A stretch of DNA of 64,000 nt from HT1-32 sp040219025 (GCA_040219025.1 JAVJTE010000027.1:62001-126000); one strand, 5' to 3'. Counted from the first letter of the stretch, positions 17,577 through 26,933 are shown. Notes: generated by a model not told the origin, from the letters alone. Made by a program: numbers and translations.

Positions 17577-18368
17577 ATGAATGATTTATCGCAGGACAGT
17601 CTTCGGGGATCGGCACTGGCAAAATCGCTGGCTGTCCTCAAGGTCGTGGCGGCCGGCTCGGGTCCGGTATCACTGGCGGAGATCGCCCGCGAGCTTGATA
17701 TGCCGCGCCAGACCGCGCACCGCCTGACAGGACAGCTGCTGGAAACCGGTCTGCTGCAGCGCGATCCGGAGAAGGATCACTATCTGGTTGGTCATCGTGC
17801 CATTGATATCGGACTGGCAACCCTGCAGGCCGGGGCGCGGATTGCGCCGGTCGATGCGATCATGCGCCGGCTGGTGGCGGACATAAACGAGACCTGCAAT
17901 CTCGGCGTCATGGACCGTTCGCAGGTGCTCTATATTCATCGTGTTGAATGTGACTGGCCGCTGCGGATGCAACTGGCTGCGGGCAGTCACGTCTCTCTGC
18001 ATGCGACAGCGATGGGAAAGCTGTTTCTCGCCTGGCTTCCGAAGCGGATACGCCAGCGACTGATCGCCGGGCCGCTGGAACGCTATACGGAGAATACGAT
18101 CACTGACAGGTCTGCACTGGAAGACCAGTTTCAGCTGATCCGCAGTCGCGGCTATTCCTTGAACCATGAAGAAAACATGACCGGACTGATCGGCATTGCA
18201 GTGCCGATCCCGGACGCTGAGGGGCGCCCGCTGGCGGCGCTGTCCGTGCATGCGCCGGTCTTCAGGCTGCCGCTTGGCCGCGCACAGGAACATTTTCAGC
18301 GCCTGAAGATTGCCGCAGAGGATCTTTCAGAATGCTACCGGATATCAGAAACAGACGAGGAGACATGA
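17577..18368 (+). CDS. IclR-family transcriptional regulator
   Basis: The 263-residue regulator has an N-terminal winged helix (SLAEIARELDMPRQTAHRLTGQL, about residues 32-60) and a C-terminal IclR effector domain (ATAMGKLFLAWLP, GLIGIAVPIPD and LAALSVHAP). It overlaps the dioxygenase gene at an ATGA junction, so it is co-transcribed with the two enzymes downstream and probably controls them and itself. The effector is unknown but likely a small aromatic or organic acid. Confidence 0.92.
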   Translation: MNDLSQDSLRGSALAKSLAVLKVVAAGSGPVSLAEIARELDMPRQTAHRLTGQLLETGLLQRDPEKDHYLVGHRAIDIGLATLQAGARIAPVDAIMRRLVADINETCNLGVMDRSQVLYIHRVECDWPLRMQLAAGSHVSLHATAMGKLFLAWLPKRIRQRLIAGPLERYTENTITDRSALEDQFQLIRSRGYSLNHEENMTGLIGIAVPIPDAEGRPLAALSVHAPVFRLPLGRAQEHFQRLKIAAEDLSECYRISETDEET

Positions 18369-19261
18369 TCATGACAAGGCAACAGGCCATTACAGTCCAC
18401 CCGGTCTCCGGCGTGATCGGGGCAGAGATACGGAATGTCGATCTGACGGGCATCACCGACAGCGACTTTGCGATGCTCTATGCCGCCTGGCTGGAGCATC
18501 AGGTGGTGCTGGTCCGTAACCAGCGGCTTGATGACAGCAATCTGGTCGCGTTCAGCCAGCGGTTCGGTGACCTGGATATCGCGCCGCCGAATGAAAACGG
18601 CCAGCGCCATGCCTCCGGCTTTGCCGAGGTTTTCGTTGTCTCCAATGTGATCGAGAAAGGGGAGGCAATAGGCAGTCTGGGCGCAGGCGAGGCCGTCTGG
18701 CACACAGATATGAACTATCTGCCGGCCCCGCCGATGGCCAGCATGCTGTATTGCCTGGAGACCCCGCCGGCTGGCGGCAAGACCGGTTTCATGAATATGT
18801 ATGCCGCCTATGAGGCCCTGCCGGACGACCTGCGTCAGCGCATTGACGGCTTGCAGATCAAGCATGATTCCACCACCAACAGTGCCGGATACCGTCGGCA
18901 GGGTGCGGATGAGGTGGACGACGTCACCACATCGCCGGGGCAGCATCATCCGATTGTGCGCTATCACCCGGAGACCGGCCGCCCGGCGCTTTATCTCGGT
19001 CGGCGGCTTTATGCCTGGATTGTCGGGATGACTGCGGCGGAGTCAGATATCCTGCTGGATGAACTCTGGGCCCATGCGGCGCGTGAGGAATTTGCCTGGC
19101 ATCACAGCTGGCAGCCGGGCGATCTGCTGATCTGGGATAACCGATGCACCATGCATCGCCGTGACCCGTTTGATCCTGCGGCCCGCCGCATCATGCACCG
19201 TACCCAGATCAGAAGCCGGGCGGGCGAGCCGTTTTCCGGCAGCCGACGGGTCGCGGCATGA
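18365..19261 (+). CDS. TauD/TfdA-family 2-oxoglutarate-dependent dioxygenase
   Basis: This non-heme Fe(II) oxygenase (298 residues from ATG 18365) has the facial-triad HxD in AVWHTDMNYLPAPP, and the distal His and the 2-oxoglutarate Arg in NRCTMHRRDPFDPAARRIMHR. The N-terminal VSGVIGAEIRNVDL is typical of the family. Such enzymes open taurine, alkyl sulfates, 2,4-D or related acids by hydroxylation; the substrate here is unknown. It is sandwiched by 4-nt overlaps between the IclR and oxidoreductase genes, so the three form one operon. ATG 18371 is an alternative start. Confidence 0.92.
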   Translation: MIMTRQQAITVHPVSGVIGAEIRNVDLTGITDSDFAMLYAAWLEHQVVLVRNQRLDDSNLVAFSQRFGDLDIAPPNENGQRHASGFAEVFVVSNVIEKGEAIGSLGAGEAVWHTDMNYLPAPPMASMLYCLETPPAGGKTGFMNMYAAYEALPDDLRQRIDGLQIKHDSTTNSAGYRRQGADEVDDVTTSPGQHHPIVRYHPETGRPALYLGRRLYAWIVGMTAAESDILLDELWAHAAREEFAWHHSWQPGDLLIWDNRCTMHRRDPFDPAARRIMHRTQIRSRAGEPFSGSRRVAA

Positions 19262-20244
19262 AGGCGATTGTTGTCAGGGCCTATGGTGGGGCCGAACAGC
19301 TTGTGCTCGCAGATATGCCGGTGCCGTCCCCCGGTGCCGGCGAGGTGCTGGTCCGCCAGTCCGTTGCCGGGCTGAACTTCATCGATATCTATGTCCGCTC
19401 CGGCCTGTATAAAAAGTCTGATACCTATGCCCAGACCCTGCCCCTGATTATCGGGATGGAGGGTGGCGGTATCGTCGAGGCGCTGGGTGACGGGGTGCAG
19501 GATCTGGCGGTTGGCGACCGGGTGGCCTATTGCCTGAACCTCGGATCCTACGCCGAGTACGCTGTGGTACCGGCCTGGAAACTGACATCCGTGCCGGAGC
19601 CGGTCGGTCTGGATGTGGCGACGGCCCTGATGTTGCAGGGCTCGACCGCGCATTATCTTACCCATTCCCTGTTTCCGCTGCAGCCGGGACAGATCTGCCT
19701 GTTCCATGCCGGGGCCGGTGGTGTCGGGCAACTGGCGATCCAGCTGGCCAAAATCCGCGGGGCGACAGTGATAACAACGGTGGGATCACCGGAGAAAGCC
19801 GTCATTGCCCGTGACCGGGGTGCCGATCATGTGATTCAGTATAATGAAGAGAATTTTGCCGAGAGGGTAGCAGAGATCACCGGCGGTGAGGGCGTGCATG
19901 TGGTCTATGATTCTGTCGGCAGGGCGACATTCGAGAGTTCACTGAAATCACTGCGCAAGCGGGGGACGCTGGTGAATTTCGGTGCGGCATCAGGGCCGGT
20001 TGAGGCGGTCTCGCCGCTGGGTCTTGCGGAAGCCGGTTCCGTCTTCTTCACCCGTCCCCATCTGGCAGACTATATCCCCGATGCAACCACCCGGCGGGCG
20101 CGGGCAACTGACCTGTTCCGGCTGTATGATGGGGGACAGCTGACCGTCACACTGGACCGCCGCTGGCCACTGGCCGAAGCCGCCGCCGCCCAGCGCGCCC
20201 TGGAAGGACGGCAAAGCCGGGGCAAGCTGCTGCTGGATATCTGA
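19258..20244 (+). CDS. NADPH:quinone oxidoreductase (zeta-crystallin type)
   Basis: The 328-residue medium-chain reductase without zinc ligands has the quinone-reductase signature GLNFIDIYVRSGLYK and the nucleotide-binding HAGAGGVGQLAIQLAK. It reduces quinones or enones with NADPH. As the last gene of the IclR-dioxygenase operon (ATGA overlap), it may handle a product of the oxygenase, which is an inference. Confidence 0.92.
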   Translation: MKAIVVRAYGGAEQLVLADMPVPSPGAGEVLVRQSVAGLNFIDIYVRSGLYKKSDTYAQTLPLIIGMEGGGIVEALGDGVQDLAVGDRVAYCLNLGSYAEYAVVPAWKLTSVPEPVGLDVATALMLQGSTAHYLTHSLFPLQPGQICLFHAGAGGVGQLAIQLAKIRGATVITTVGSPEKAVIARDRGADHVIQYNEENFAERVAEITGGEGVHVVYDSVGRATFESSLKSLRKRGTLVNFGAASGPVEAVSPLGLAEAGSVFFTRPHLADYIPDATTRRARATDLFRLYDGGQLTVTLDRRWPLAEAAAAQRALEGRQSRGKLLLDI

Positions 20245-20307
20245 GGTTCAGAGGTAGAAATTGAGGGCTACAGCGCCCGCTTCAGGATCACCCCTTGACC
20301 ATCACCG

Positions 20308-20393
20308 ATGTCATCCCGGACTCGGATCCGGGACCCAGCCACGGGTCAGAAGACCACCTCGGCTGGGTCCCGCCTATCGGCGGGATGACATGG
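20308..20393. repeat. Paired palindromic intergenic repeat, copy A
   Basis: The left unit at 20308-20340 (TGTCATCCCGG, an internal CCCGGA/TCCGGG hairpin, then GGGACCCAGCC) is mirrored by an inverted right unit at 20361-20393 (GGCTGGGTCCCG to CGGGATGACATGG). The same building blocks recur at 50771-50890 and 53670-53758, and in part near 13288. Confidence 0.75.
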
Positions 20394-20477
20394 AGAGGTG
20401 TTTGCTGACAGAGGTTCTGAACCGGGTTCAGGTCGAGGAAGCAGGGAACCGGTAAAGACAGAGGGAAATCAGGCCGT

Positions 20478-21563
20478 TCAGTGCAGTTCAGCCCGTACTT
20501 TCTGGCGCAGGATGTCAATGGGCACGCGTTTGGTGCCGGACTGGAAATGCCAGTAGGTCCAGCCGTTGCAGGCCGGTGCACCCTGGACGGCGGCGCCGAC
20601 CTTGTGGATCGAGCCGCGGTGGTCAGAGGAAATGATGGTGCCGTCGGCGCGGACGCGGGCGCTGACATGTTCGCGGCCATCGGTCAGCACGTCGCCGGGC
20701 TTCAGCAGGCCGCGTTCGACCAGCGTACCGAAGGGGACGCGGGGTTCGTTGCGCTTCGACGGTGTGGAGAGCAGCGAGATATCGCCGGTGCGTTTGATTG
20801 TCTTCAGTCGTTCTGTGGCGAGGGTCACGTATTCCTGCTCCCGTTCGAGGCCGATATAGTTCCGGCCGAGTTTTTTCGCGACGGCACCGGTTGTTCCGCT
20901 GCCAAAGAAGGGGTCGAGCACCACATCACCCGGCTCTGAACAGGCCAGTATGATGCGGTACAAAAGTGATTCAGGTTTCTGTGTGGCGTGGGCTTTCCTG
21001 CCCTCTTTCTTCAGGCGCTCGCCGCCGCTGCAGATCGGCAGCAGCCAGTCGGAGCGCATCTGGAGATCATCGTTCAGCGCCTTCATGGCGTCGTAGTTGA
21101 AGCGATATTTCGCGTCCTGCCCCTTTGAGCACCAGATCATCGTCTCATGCGCATTGGTAAAGCGGCGGCCGCGAAAATTCGGCATCGGGTTGGTCTTGCG
21201 CCAGATCACGTCATTGAGAATCCAGTAGCCGAGATCCTGCAGGGTCGCGCCAACCCGGAAAATATTGTGGTAGGAACCGATGACCCACAGTGATCCGTCA
21301 TCTTTCAGGATACGTCTTGCGGCTGTCAGCCAGGCCGTTGTGAAGTCATCGTAGACTTTCAGGCTCTCGAACTGGTCCCAGGCATCCTCGACCCCGTCCA
21401 CCCGGCTGTTGTTCGGGCGCAGCAGTTCGCCGCCCAGCTGCAGGTTATACGGCGGGTCGGCAAATATAAGATCAACGGACTTTTCCGGCAGCGCATTCAT
21501 CATTTCGATGCAATCGCCGGCAAGCACTTGATTCAAAGGTAATTTCGGTTCGTTCTTTCTCAT
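20478..21563 (-). CDS. ccrM: CcrM-type adenine DNA methyltransferase (GANTC)
   Basis: This is a beta-class N6-adenine methyltransferase. It carries the catalytic DPPYNLQL motif near residue 37 and the SAM motif DPFFGSGTTGAVAKKLGR after about residue 215. The roughly 100-residue C-terminal extension (PRVPFGTLVERGLL to QKVRAELH) distinguishes the CcrM family, which methylates GANTC in a cell-cycle-dependent way. The length of 361 residues matches Caulobacter CcrM. It lies directly downstream of rnhB in the same direction, an order conserved in alphaproteobacteria. Its own promoter region holds two GANTC sites and a CtrA-like box. Confidence 0.95.
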   Translation of the reverse strand: MRKNEPKLPLNQVLAGDCIEMMNALPEKSVDLIFADPPYNLQLGGELLRPNNSRVDGVEDAWDQFESLKVYDDFTTAWLTAARRILKDDGSLWVIGSYHNIFRVGATLQDLGYWILNDVIWRKTNPMPNFRGRRFTNAHETMIWCSKGQDAKYRFNYDAMKALNDDLQMRSDWLLPICSGGERLKKEGRKAHATQKPESLLYRIILACSEPGDVVLDPFFGSGTTGAVAKKLGRNYIGLEREQEYVTLATERLKTIKRTGDISLLSTPSKRNEPRVPFGTLVERGLLKPGDVLTDGREHVSARVRADGTIISSDHRGSIHKVGAAVQGAPACNGWTYWHFQSGTKRVPIDILRQKVRAELH

Positions 21564-21574
21564 GACCGGACATT

Positions 21575-21589
21575 GAGTCCGGCTGATTC
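21575..21589 (-). promoter_or_regulatory. Two GANTC methylation sites in the ccrM leader
   Basis: GAGTC (21575-21579) and GATTC (21585-21589) lie 12-26 bp before the ccrM start. In Caulobacter, full methylation of two such sites in the ccrM leader lowers transcription. Confidence 0.6.
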
Positions 21590-21610
21590 AACGGTCAATA
21601 TTTATTTATA

Positions 21611-21626
21611 GTTAACAGTAAGTAAA
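21611..21626 (-). promoter_or_regulatory. CtrA-box-like sequence upstream of ccrM
   Basis: Read on the minus strand this is TTTA-N7-TTAAC, one mismatch from the CtrA consensus TTAA-N7-TTAAC. It lies about 48-63 bp before the ccrM start, within an AT-rich stretch. Confidence 0.5.
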
Positions 21627-21644
21627 CACAATATATAGTATTTC

Positions 21645-22247
21645 TTATGTAATTATCGCAGCAATCGGCTTAAAACTCCTACGGTGATGCGGTGTAATAC
21701 CATGCTTTATTATGGCGGCATGATGCTGCGCCGTTCCGTAACCGGCATTCCGGGCCCAGCCATAGCCGGGATAGGTTTCCGCCAGTTCACCCATCAGCCG
21801 GTCACGGAAGACCTTGGCAACCACCGAGGCGGCGGCGATGGAGAAGCATTTGCTGTCACCCTTCACAATGGCCTGTGCCGGGCAGGGCAGTTCGGGCAGG
21901 CGGTTGCCGTCGACCAGGGCGAAAGCCGGGGCAACCGGCAGGTTAGCGGTGGCCCGCTGCATGGCGAGGTAAGTGGCGTTGAGAATGTTCAGTTCGTCAA
22001 TTTCGGTAACATCCGCCATGCCGACACCCACCAGCGCCGTCCCGGTGATCTGGTCAAACAGCATGTCCCGCCGTTTTGCCGTCAGTTTCTTGGAATCATC
22101 CAGCAGGGCCAGCATGTCAGCGGCCAGGTCGGTCTCGCCAAGGATGACGGCGGCGGCGACAACCGGCCCGGCCCAGGGACCGCGACCGGCTTCGTCAATG
22201 CCGGCAACGGGATGTGCGGCGCAGCGTTCAAAAGTGAAATCAGGCAT
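21645..22247 (-). CDS. rnhB: Ribonuclease HII RnhB
   Basis: RNase HII cleaves RNA in RNA-DNA hybrids and at single ribonucleotides in DNA. Motifs visible are PVAGIDEAGRGPWAGPVVAAA, LLDDSKKLTAKRR, LVDGNRLP and KGDSKCFSIAAASVVAKVFRD, containing the catalytic acidic residues. The start at 22247 (MPDFTFERCAAHPVAG) gives 200 residues, the normal size; the frame stays open much further upstream, but that stretch is not conserved and would run into lepA. ccrM follows downstream after 81 bp. It is divergent from lepA. Confidence 0.95.
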   Translation of the reverse strand: MPDFTFERCAAHPVAGIDEAGRGPWAGPVVAAAVILGETDLAADMLALLDDSKKLTAKRRDMLFDQITGTALVGVGMADVTEIDELNILNATYLAMQRATANLPVAPAFALVDGNRLPELPCPAQAIVKGDSKCFSIAAASVVAKVFRDRLMGELAETYPGYGWARNAGYGTAQHHAAIIKHGITPHHRRSFKPIAAIIT

Positions 22248-22400
22248 CGCCGGAGTGTAGGAAATTCCGGGATGTTTCACCATACCCGCCGTTTCCCGGT
22301 CAGCGCGGAAATGAACGGATCTGTCATAATCCGCACGCGCCTGCATTTCCCCTGATAAGTCCGCGTGACCGGGGCCCCCGGCTTTGATAAATAGCCGTTC

Positions 22401-24203
22401 ATGACAAAGCTCTCGCATATCAGAAATTTCGCGATCATCGCTCATATCGATCATGGCAAGTCGACGCTGGCCGACCGGCTCATCCAGACCTGCGGCGGCC
22501 TGACCCTGCGCGAGATGCAGGAGCAGGTGCTCGACAACATGGATATCGAGCGCGAGCGCGGGATTACCATCAAGGCACAGAGTGTCCGGCTGGATTATAC
22601 CGCGAAGGACGGCGAGACCTATCAGCTCAACCTGATCGACACGCCGGGTCATGTGGATTTTGCCTATGAAGTTTCCCGCTCGCTGGCGGCCTGCGAAGGC
22701 TCGCTGCTGATTGTTGATGCGACGCAGGGTGTCGAGGCGCAGACACTGGCCAACGTCTATCAGGCCATCGACAACAACCACGAAATTGTACCGGTCCTCA
22801 ACAAGATCGATCTGCCGGCGGCAGAGCCGGAACGGGTGCGCGAGCAGATCGAGGATGTCATCGGTATCGATGCGTCGGAGGCCGTCATGACCTCTGCCAA
22901 GACCGGCATCGGCATTGAGGACGTGCTGGAAGCCATTGTTACCCGCCTGCCCGCACCGGAAGGCGATGTGACCGCGCCGCTGAAGGCGTTGCTGGTCGAC
23001 AGCTGGTATGACCCCTATCTGGGCGTCATCATCCTTGTCCGGGTGATGGAAGGCGAAGTCCGCAAGGGCATGAAGATCAAGCTGATGTCGACCGAAGCCG
23101 TGCACCCGGTCGAACAGGTCGGCGTCTTCCGGCCCAAGAAGGAAATGTCACAGAGCCTGAAAGCCGGCGAGGTGGGTTTCATCACCGCCGGTATGAAGCA
23201 GGTGGCGGATTGCCAGGTTGGCGACACGATCACCGAGGAAAAGCGCCCGACCGCCAAGGCACTGGCCGGGTTCAAGCCGTCAATCTCGGTTGTCTTCTGC
23301 GGCCTGTTCCCGGTCGATGCAGATGATTATGAGGATCTGAAGGATGCGCTGAGCAAGCTGCGCCTGAATGATGCCAGTTTTGAATATGAGGTTGAATCCT
23401 CCGCCGCCCTTGGTTTCGGCTTCCGCTGTGGTTTCCTTGGCCTGCTGCATCTGGAGATCATTCAGGAGCGGCTGGAGCGCGAATTCGACCTGGACCTCAT
23501 CACGACCGCGCCAAGCGTCGTCTATCGTCTGCATATGAATGGCGGCGAGATGATCGAGATGCACAACCCGGCGGACATGCCGGATGTGACGAAGATCAAC
23601 TTTATCGAAGAACCCTGGATCAAGGCGACGATCCTGACCCCGGATGAATATCTCGGTGGTATTCTGGGTCTCTGCACCGAACGGCGTGGCGAACAGATGG
23701 AACTGACCTATGCCGGCAACCGGGCCATGGCGGTCTATCGTCTGCCGCTGAACGAAGTGGTGTTCGATTTTTATGACCGGCTGAAATCCATCACCCGGGG
23801 CTATGCCAGCTTCGACTATCAGCTCGACAAGTATATTGAGTCGGATCTGGTGAAGGTCTCGATTCTGGTGAATGCGGAACCGGTCGATGCGCTGTCCTTC
23901 CTGACCCACCGGGGACAGGCGGAGGCACGCGGTCGCCAGATCTGCGAGCGGCTGAAAGACCTGATCCCCCGGCAGCTGTTCAAGATTGCCATTCAGGCGG
24001 CGATCGGCGGCAAGGTCATCGCTCGCGAGACGGTGGCCGCCATGCGCAAGGACGTGACCGCAAAATGTTATGGCGGGGACATCACGCGCAAGAAGAAGCT
24101 GCTGGAAAAGCAGAAGAAGGGGAAGAAGAAGATGCGCCAGTTCGGCAAGGTCGAAATTCCCCAGAGCGCTTTCCTCGCCGCACTGCGCATGGGCGACAGC
24201 TAG
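22401..24203 (+). CDS. lepA: Elongation factor 4 (LepA)
   Basis: LepA is a ribosome-associated GTPase that affects translation initiation and elongation. All G motifs are present: AHIDHGKSTLADR (G1), RERGITIKAQ (G2), DTPGHVDF (G3), NKIDLP (G4) and TSAKTGIG (G5). The LepA-specific C-terminal domain ends in QKKGKKKMRQFGKVEIPQ. It is 600 residues, full length. It is divergent from rnhB and convergent with the ABC transporter operon. Confidence 0.98.
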   Translation: MTKLSHIRNFAIIAHIDHGKSTLADRLIQTCGGLTLREMQEQVLDNMDIERERGITIKAQSVRLDYTAKDGETYQLNLIDTPGHVDFAYEVSRSLAACEGSLLIVDATQGVEAQTLANVYQAIDNNHEIVPVLNKIDLPAAEPERVREQIEDVIGIDASEAVMTSAKTGIGIEDVLEAIVTRLPAPEGDVTAPLKALLVDSWYDPYLGVIILVRVMEGEVRKGMKIKLMSTEAVHPVEQVGVFRPKKEMSQSLKAGEVGFITAGMKQVADCQVGDTITEEKRPTAKALAGFKPSISVVFCGLFPVDADDYEDLKDALSKLRLNDASFEYEVESSAALGFGFRCGFLGLLHLEIIQERLEREFDLDLITTAPSVVYRLHMNGGEMIEMHNPADMPDVTKINFIEEPWIKATILTPDEYLGGILGLCTERRGEQMELTYAGNRAMAVYRLPLNEVVFDFYDRLKSITRGYASFDYQLDKYIESDLVKVSILVNAEPVDALSFLTHRGQAEARGRQICERLKDLIPRQLFKIAIQAAIGGKVIARETVAAMRKDVTAKCYGGDITRKKKLLEKQKKGKKKMRQFGKVEIPQSAFLAALRMGDS

Positions 24204-24253
24204 AACCCTTCACTGCCAGGTCCGGGCAGCCCGGCTTTCGCCGGTTCCGCCGG

Positions 24254-25009
24254 TCAGACCGCGAGATATTCGTGGCGGATATCTTCGTTTTCGAGGACTT
24301 CCTTCGCCGTGCTCTGGAACACGACTTCACCCATATCCAGAATGATGGCCCGGTCTGACAGGTTGAGGGCGGCAATGGCATTCTGCTCGACGATGATGGT
24401 TGTGATTCCGAGTTTGCGGACATCATGCAGGATGCGTTCGATCTCCTGCACGATCACCGGTGCCAGGCCTTCATAGGGCTCGTCCAGCAACAGCAGTTTG
24501 AGATCCCGTGCCAGCGCGCGGGCGACGGCCAGCATCTGCTGTTCGCCGCCGGACATGGTCACCGCTTCCTGGCCTCGGCGTTCTGCGAGGCGCGGAAAAT
24601 GTTCATAGATGCGTTCGATCGGCCAGCCCACCGGCGGTGCGATCTGGGCCAGTTCAAGACTTTCCTGTACCGTCATGCCGGGGATGATGCGGCGGTCTTC
24701 CGGCACCAGGTTGATGCCGCGACGGGCTGCCTCGTGACCGGGCAGCTTGTGGATAGCTTCGCCGTTCAGGACGATCTCGCCACTGCGCACTTCCGGCGAA
24801 TAGGCCCGGGCAATGGCCCGCAAGGTGGAGGTTTTACCGGCACCGTTGCGACCCAGCAGGGCCAGAATCTCGCCCTCATTGACGTCAAAGCTGACACCCT
24901 GAACGATGTAGCTTTCACCGTAATAGGCATGCAGATCCTTGACGTAGAAATAAGCGTCCGTATTGGCCGGTTGCACGTTCGGGTTGGCGGTTGTGATGAT
25001 GTCAGACAT
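24254..25009 (-). CDS. livF: Branched-chain-type ABC importer, ATP-binding protein LivF
   Basis: This is the second ATPase of a HAAT-type importer (251 residues). Visible are Walker A LLGRNGAGKTST, signature MSGGEQQMLAVARAL, Walker B LLLLDEPYEGLAP and the H-loop region TIIVEQNAIAAL. Its start overlaps the livG stop (TAATG). It is the last gene of the operon that runs from the binding protein at 29471. The substrate cannot be decided from the ATPase. Confidence 0.93.
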   Translation of the reverse strand: MSDIITTANPNVQPANTDAYFYVKDLHAYYGESYIVQGVSFDVNEGEILALLGRNGAGKTSTLRAIARAYSPEVRSGEIVLNGEAIHKLPGHEAARRGINLVPEDRRIIPGMTVQESLELAQIAPPVGWPIERIYEHFPRLAERRGQEAVTMSGGEQQMLAVARALARDLKLLLLDEPYEGLAPVIVQEIERILHDVRKLGITTIIVEQNAIAALNLSDRAIILDMGEVVFQSTAKEVLENEDIRHEYLAV

Positions 25010-25767
25010 TAATGTGCCCCCCCGAGATAGGCTTCCTGAACCCTGGCATTGCCGCGGATATTCTCCGGCTTGTCCTCGACGATGATCTGCCCCTGGGCCA
25101 GCACCGAGATCCGGTCGGCCAGCGAGAAGACAACATGCATGTCATGTTCGATGATGACCTTGGTCATGCCGCGCTGCTTGATCCGCATCAGCAGATCGAT
25201 CGTGCTGTTGGTGTCATGCCGGGACATGCCCGCCGTCGGCTCGTCCAGCAGCAGCAGTCGCGGACGCTGGACGAGGCACATCGCCAGTTCCAGCCGCCGC
25301 TTGTCACCGCGGGAGAGAGAACCGGAATTGAAGTCCTTCTTCTCGATCAGGCCGAGTTCTTCGAGGATGCTCTCGGCCTCGTCGCGAATACCGGCTTGCT
25401 TGCGCATGGAGGTAAAGGGATTGAAGCGGAAGGCGCCGTCCCGTTTTGCCAGCGCCGGGACCATCACGTTCTCCAGCAGCGACAGCTCGCTGAAGATTTC
25501 CGGTGTCTGGAAGACGCGGGCAACACCGATCTGGTTGATCTCATGCGGCTGACGGCCAACCAGATCCTTGCCATCGAACAATACATGTCCGCTGTCCGGC
25601 TCGATCCGGCCGACACAGACATTCAGCAGTGTCGATTTTCCGGCACCGTTCGGGCCGATGATGGCGTGGGTTTTGCCTTCCTCGATCTTCAGGTTGATGT
25701 TGCTGAGCGCGGCCAGTCCGCCGAAGCGCTTTTCGACATTCTCAACATCGAGAACATAGTTCACCAT
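25009..25767 (-). CDS. livG: Branched-chain-type ABC importer, ATP-binding protein LivG
   Basis: The 252-residue ATPase has Walker A IIGPNGAGKSTLLN, signature LSRGDKRRLELAMCL and Walker B LLLLDEPTAGMS. It belongs to the LivG type with the usual insert after Walker A. The start at 25767 (MVNYVLDVENVEKRFGG) is chosen because it matches the family N-terminus; an upstream in-frame start would overlap livM. Confidence 0.92.
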   Translation of the reverse strand: MVNYVLDVENVEKRFGGLAALSNINLKIEEGKTHAIIGPNGAGKSTLLNVCVGRIEPDSGHVLFDGKDLVGRQPHEINQIGVARVFQTPEIFSELSLLENVMVPALAKRDGAFRFNPFTSMRKQAGIRDEAESILEELGLIEKKDFNSGSLSRGDKRRLELAMCLVQRPRLLLLDEPTAGMSRHDTNSTIDLLMRIKQRGMTKVIIEHDMHVVFSLADRISVLAQGQIIVEDKPENIRGNARVQEAYLGGAH

Positions 25768-25777
25768 ATCTGCGCTC

Positions 25778-26932
25778 CTACTCTGATGGCCGGGATGCGG
25801 CAGACGCGGACTGATCCGCATCTTCCGCCTGCTGGCGTTGCCTGAACATGGCCGAAATTCGCCGGAAGCCTTCCATCAGGCCGCCCGGCAGGAAGATCAC
25901 GATAATCATGAACAGCAGCCCGAGTGTCAGATGCCAGCCTTCGCCGACAAACAGACCGACGAGGGTTGCCATGACTTCCGCCAGTCCGTCCGGCAGGAAG
26001 CCGAAGAAATTCAGCAGCACCTGCTCGTTGATCGCCGAGAAGATATTCTCGAAATATTTAATGATCCCGGCACCCAGGATCGGGCCAAGCAGGGTGCCTG
26101 TCCCGCCGAGGATGGTCATCAGCACGATTTCGCCTGACGCCGTCCACTGCATCCGTTCGGCACCGGCAAGCGGATCAGTGACCGCCAGCAGGGAGCCTGC
26201 CAGACCGGCATACATGCCGGAGATGACGAAAGCGGCCAGGGTATAGGGACGGGTTGAGAAACCGGTATAGGCCATCCGCGTCTGGTTCGATTTGATTGCC
26301 TGCAGCTTCAGCCCGAAAGGCGAGCGGAATATCCGCAGCGCGATGTAGAAGCAGATGATCAGCATCACGGCACAGAAATAGTAGCCTGGATAGCCGCTGG
26401 TCTCGATCCCGAAGACATTGGTCGCCGGAATACCGCCGCCTTCAACAGCTGCCGGATCCCAGATGCGGGCATCGTTCAGGGTCAGCTGCAGGCCGGTCTC
26501 GCCATTGGTGACCGGTGTCAGCACCGAATAGGCGAGGTTGTAGGACATCTGCGCGAAAGCCAGTGTCAGGATCGAGAAGTAGATGCCGGAGCGGCGCAGG
26601 CAGACAAAGCCGATTGCCAGCGCAAAGACACCACCGATCAGGGTACCGAAGATCACCGCCGGAATAACATTCATGGTCAGCAGTTTGAACGACCAGACAG
26701 CGGCGTAGGATCCGGCCCCAAGGAAGGCAGCATGTCCGAAGGACAGATAGCCGGTAAGACCGAACAGAATGTTGAAGCCGATGGCAAGAATGCCATAGAT
26801 GGCAAACTTCTGCAGCAGGTCGGGATAGGCTGCACCGAACGGGGCCAGCCAGAACTGTGCGGTGAGGACGGCGAAAATGAACGCCGCCATCAGGATCATG
26901 TCGCCTTTCGGCGTGGGGATGCTTTTGCCCAT
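25778..26932 (-). CDS. livM: Branched-chain-type ABC importer, permease LivM
   Basis: This polytopic permease (384 residues, about 9-10 membrane segments) has the family motif GLTGYLSFGHAAFLGAGSYAA and the EAA-like loop GGTGTLLGPILGAGIIKYFEN. It has an extended hydrophilic C-terminal tail (RQRQQAEDADQSASAAS). It starts 1 nt after the livH stop, so expression is tightly coupled. Confidence 0.92.
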   Translation of the reverse strand: MGKSIPTPKGDMILMAAFIFAVLTAQFWLAPFGAAYPDLLQKFAIYGILAIGFNILFGLTGYLSFGHAAFLGAGSYAAVWSFKLLTMNVIPAVIFGTLIGGVFALAIGFVCLRRSGIYFSILTLAFAQMSYNLAYSVLTPVTNGETGLQLTLNDARIWDPAAVEGGGIPATNVFGIETSGYPGYYFCAVMLIICFYIALRIFRSPFGLKLQAIKSNQTRMAYTGFSTRPYTLAAFVISGMYAGLAGSLLAVTDPLAGAERMQWTASGEIVLMTILGGTGTLLGPILGAGIIKYFENIFSAINEQVLLNFFGFLPDGLAEVMATLVGLFVGEGWHLTLGLLFMIIVIFLPGGLMEGFRRISAMFRQRQQAEDADQSASAASRPSE

Positions 26933-26933
26933 A

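Noticed and set aside
21645..23105. 486-residue version of RNase HII
   Set aside because: The extra N-terminus is antisense to lepA and not conserved; the family start is at 22247.
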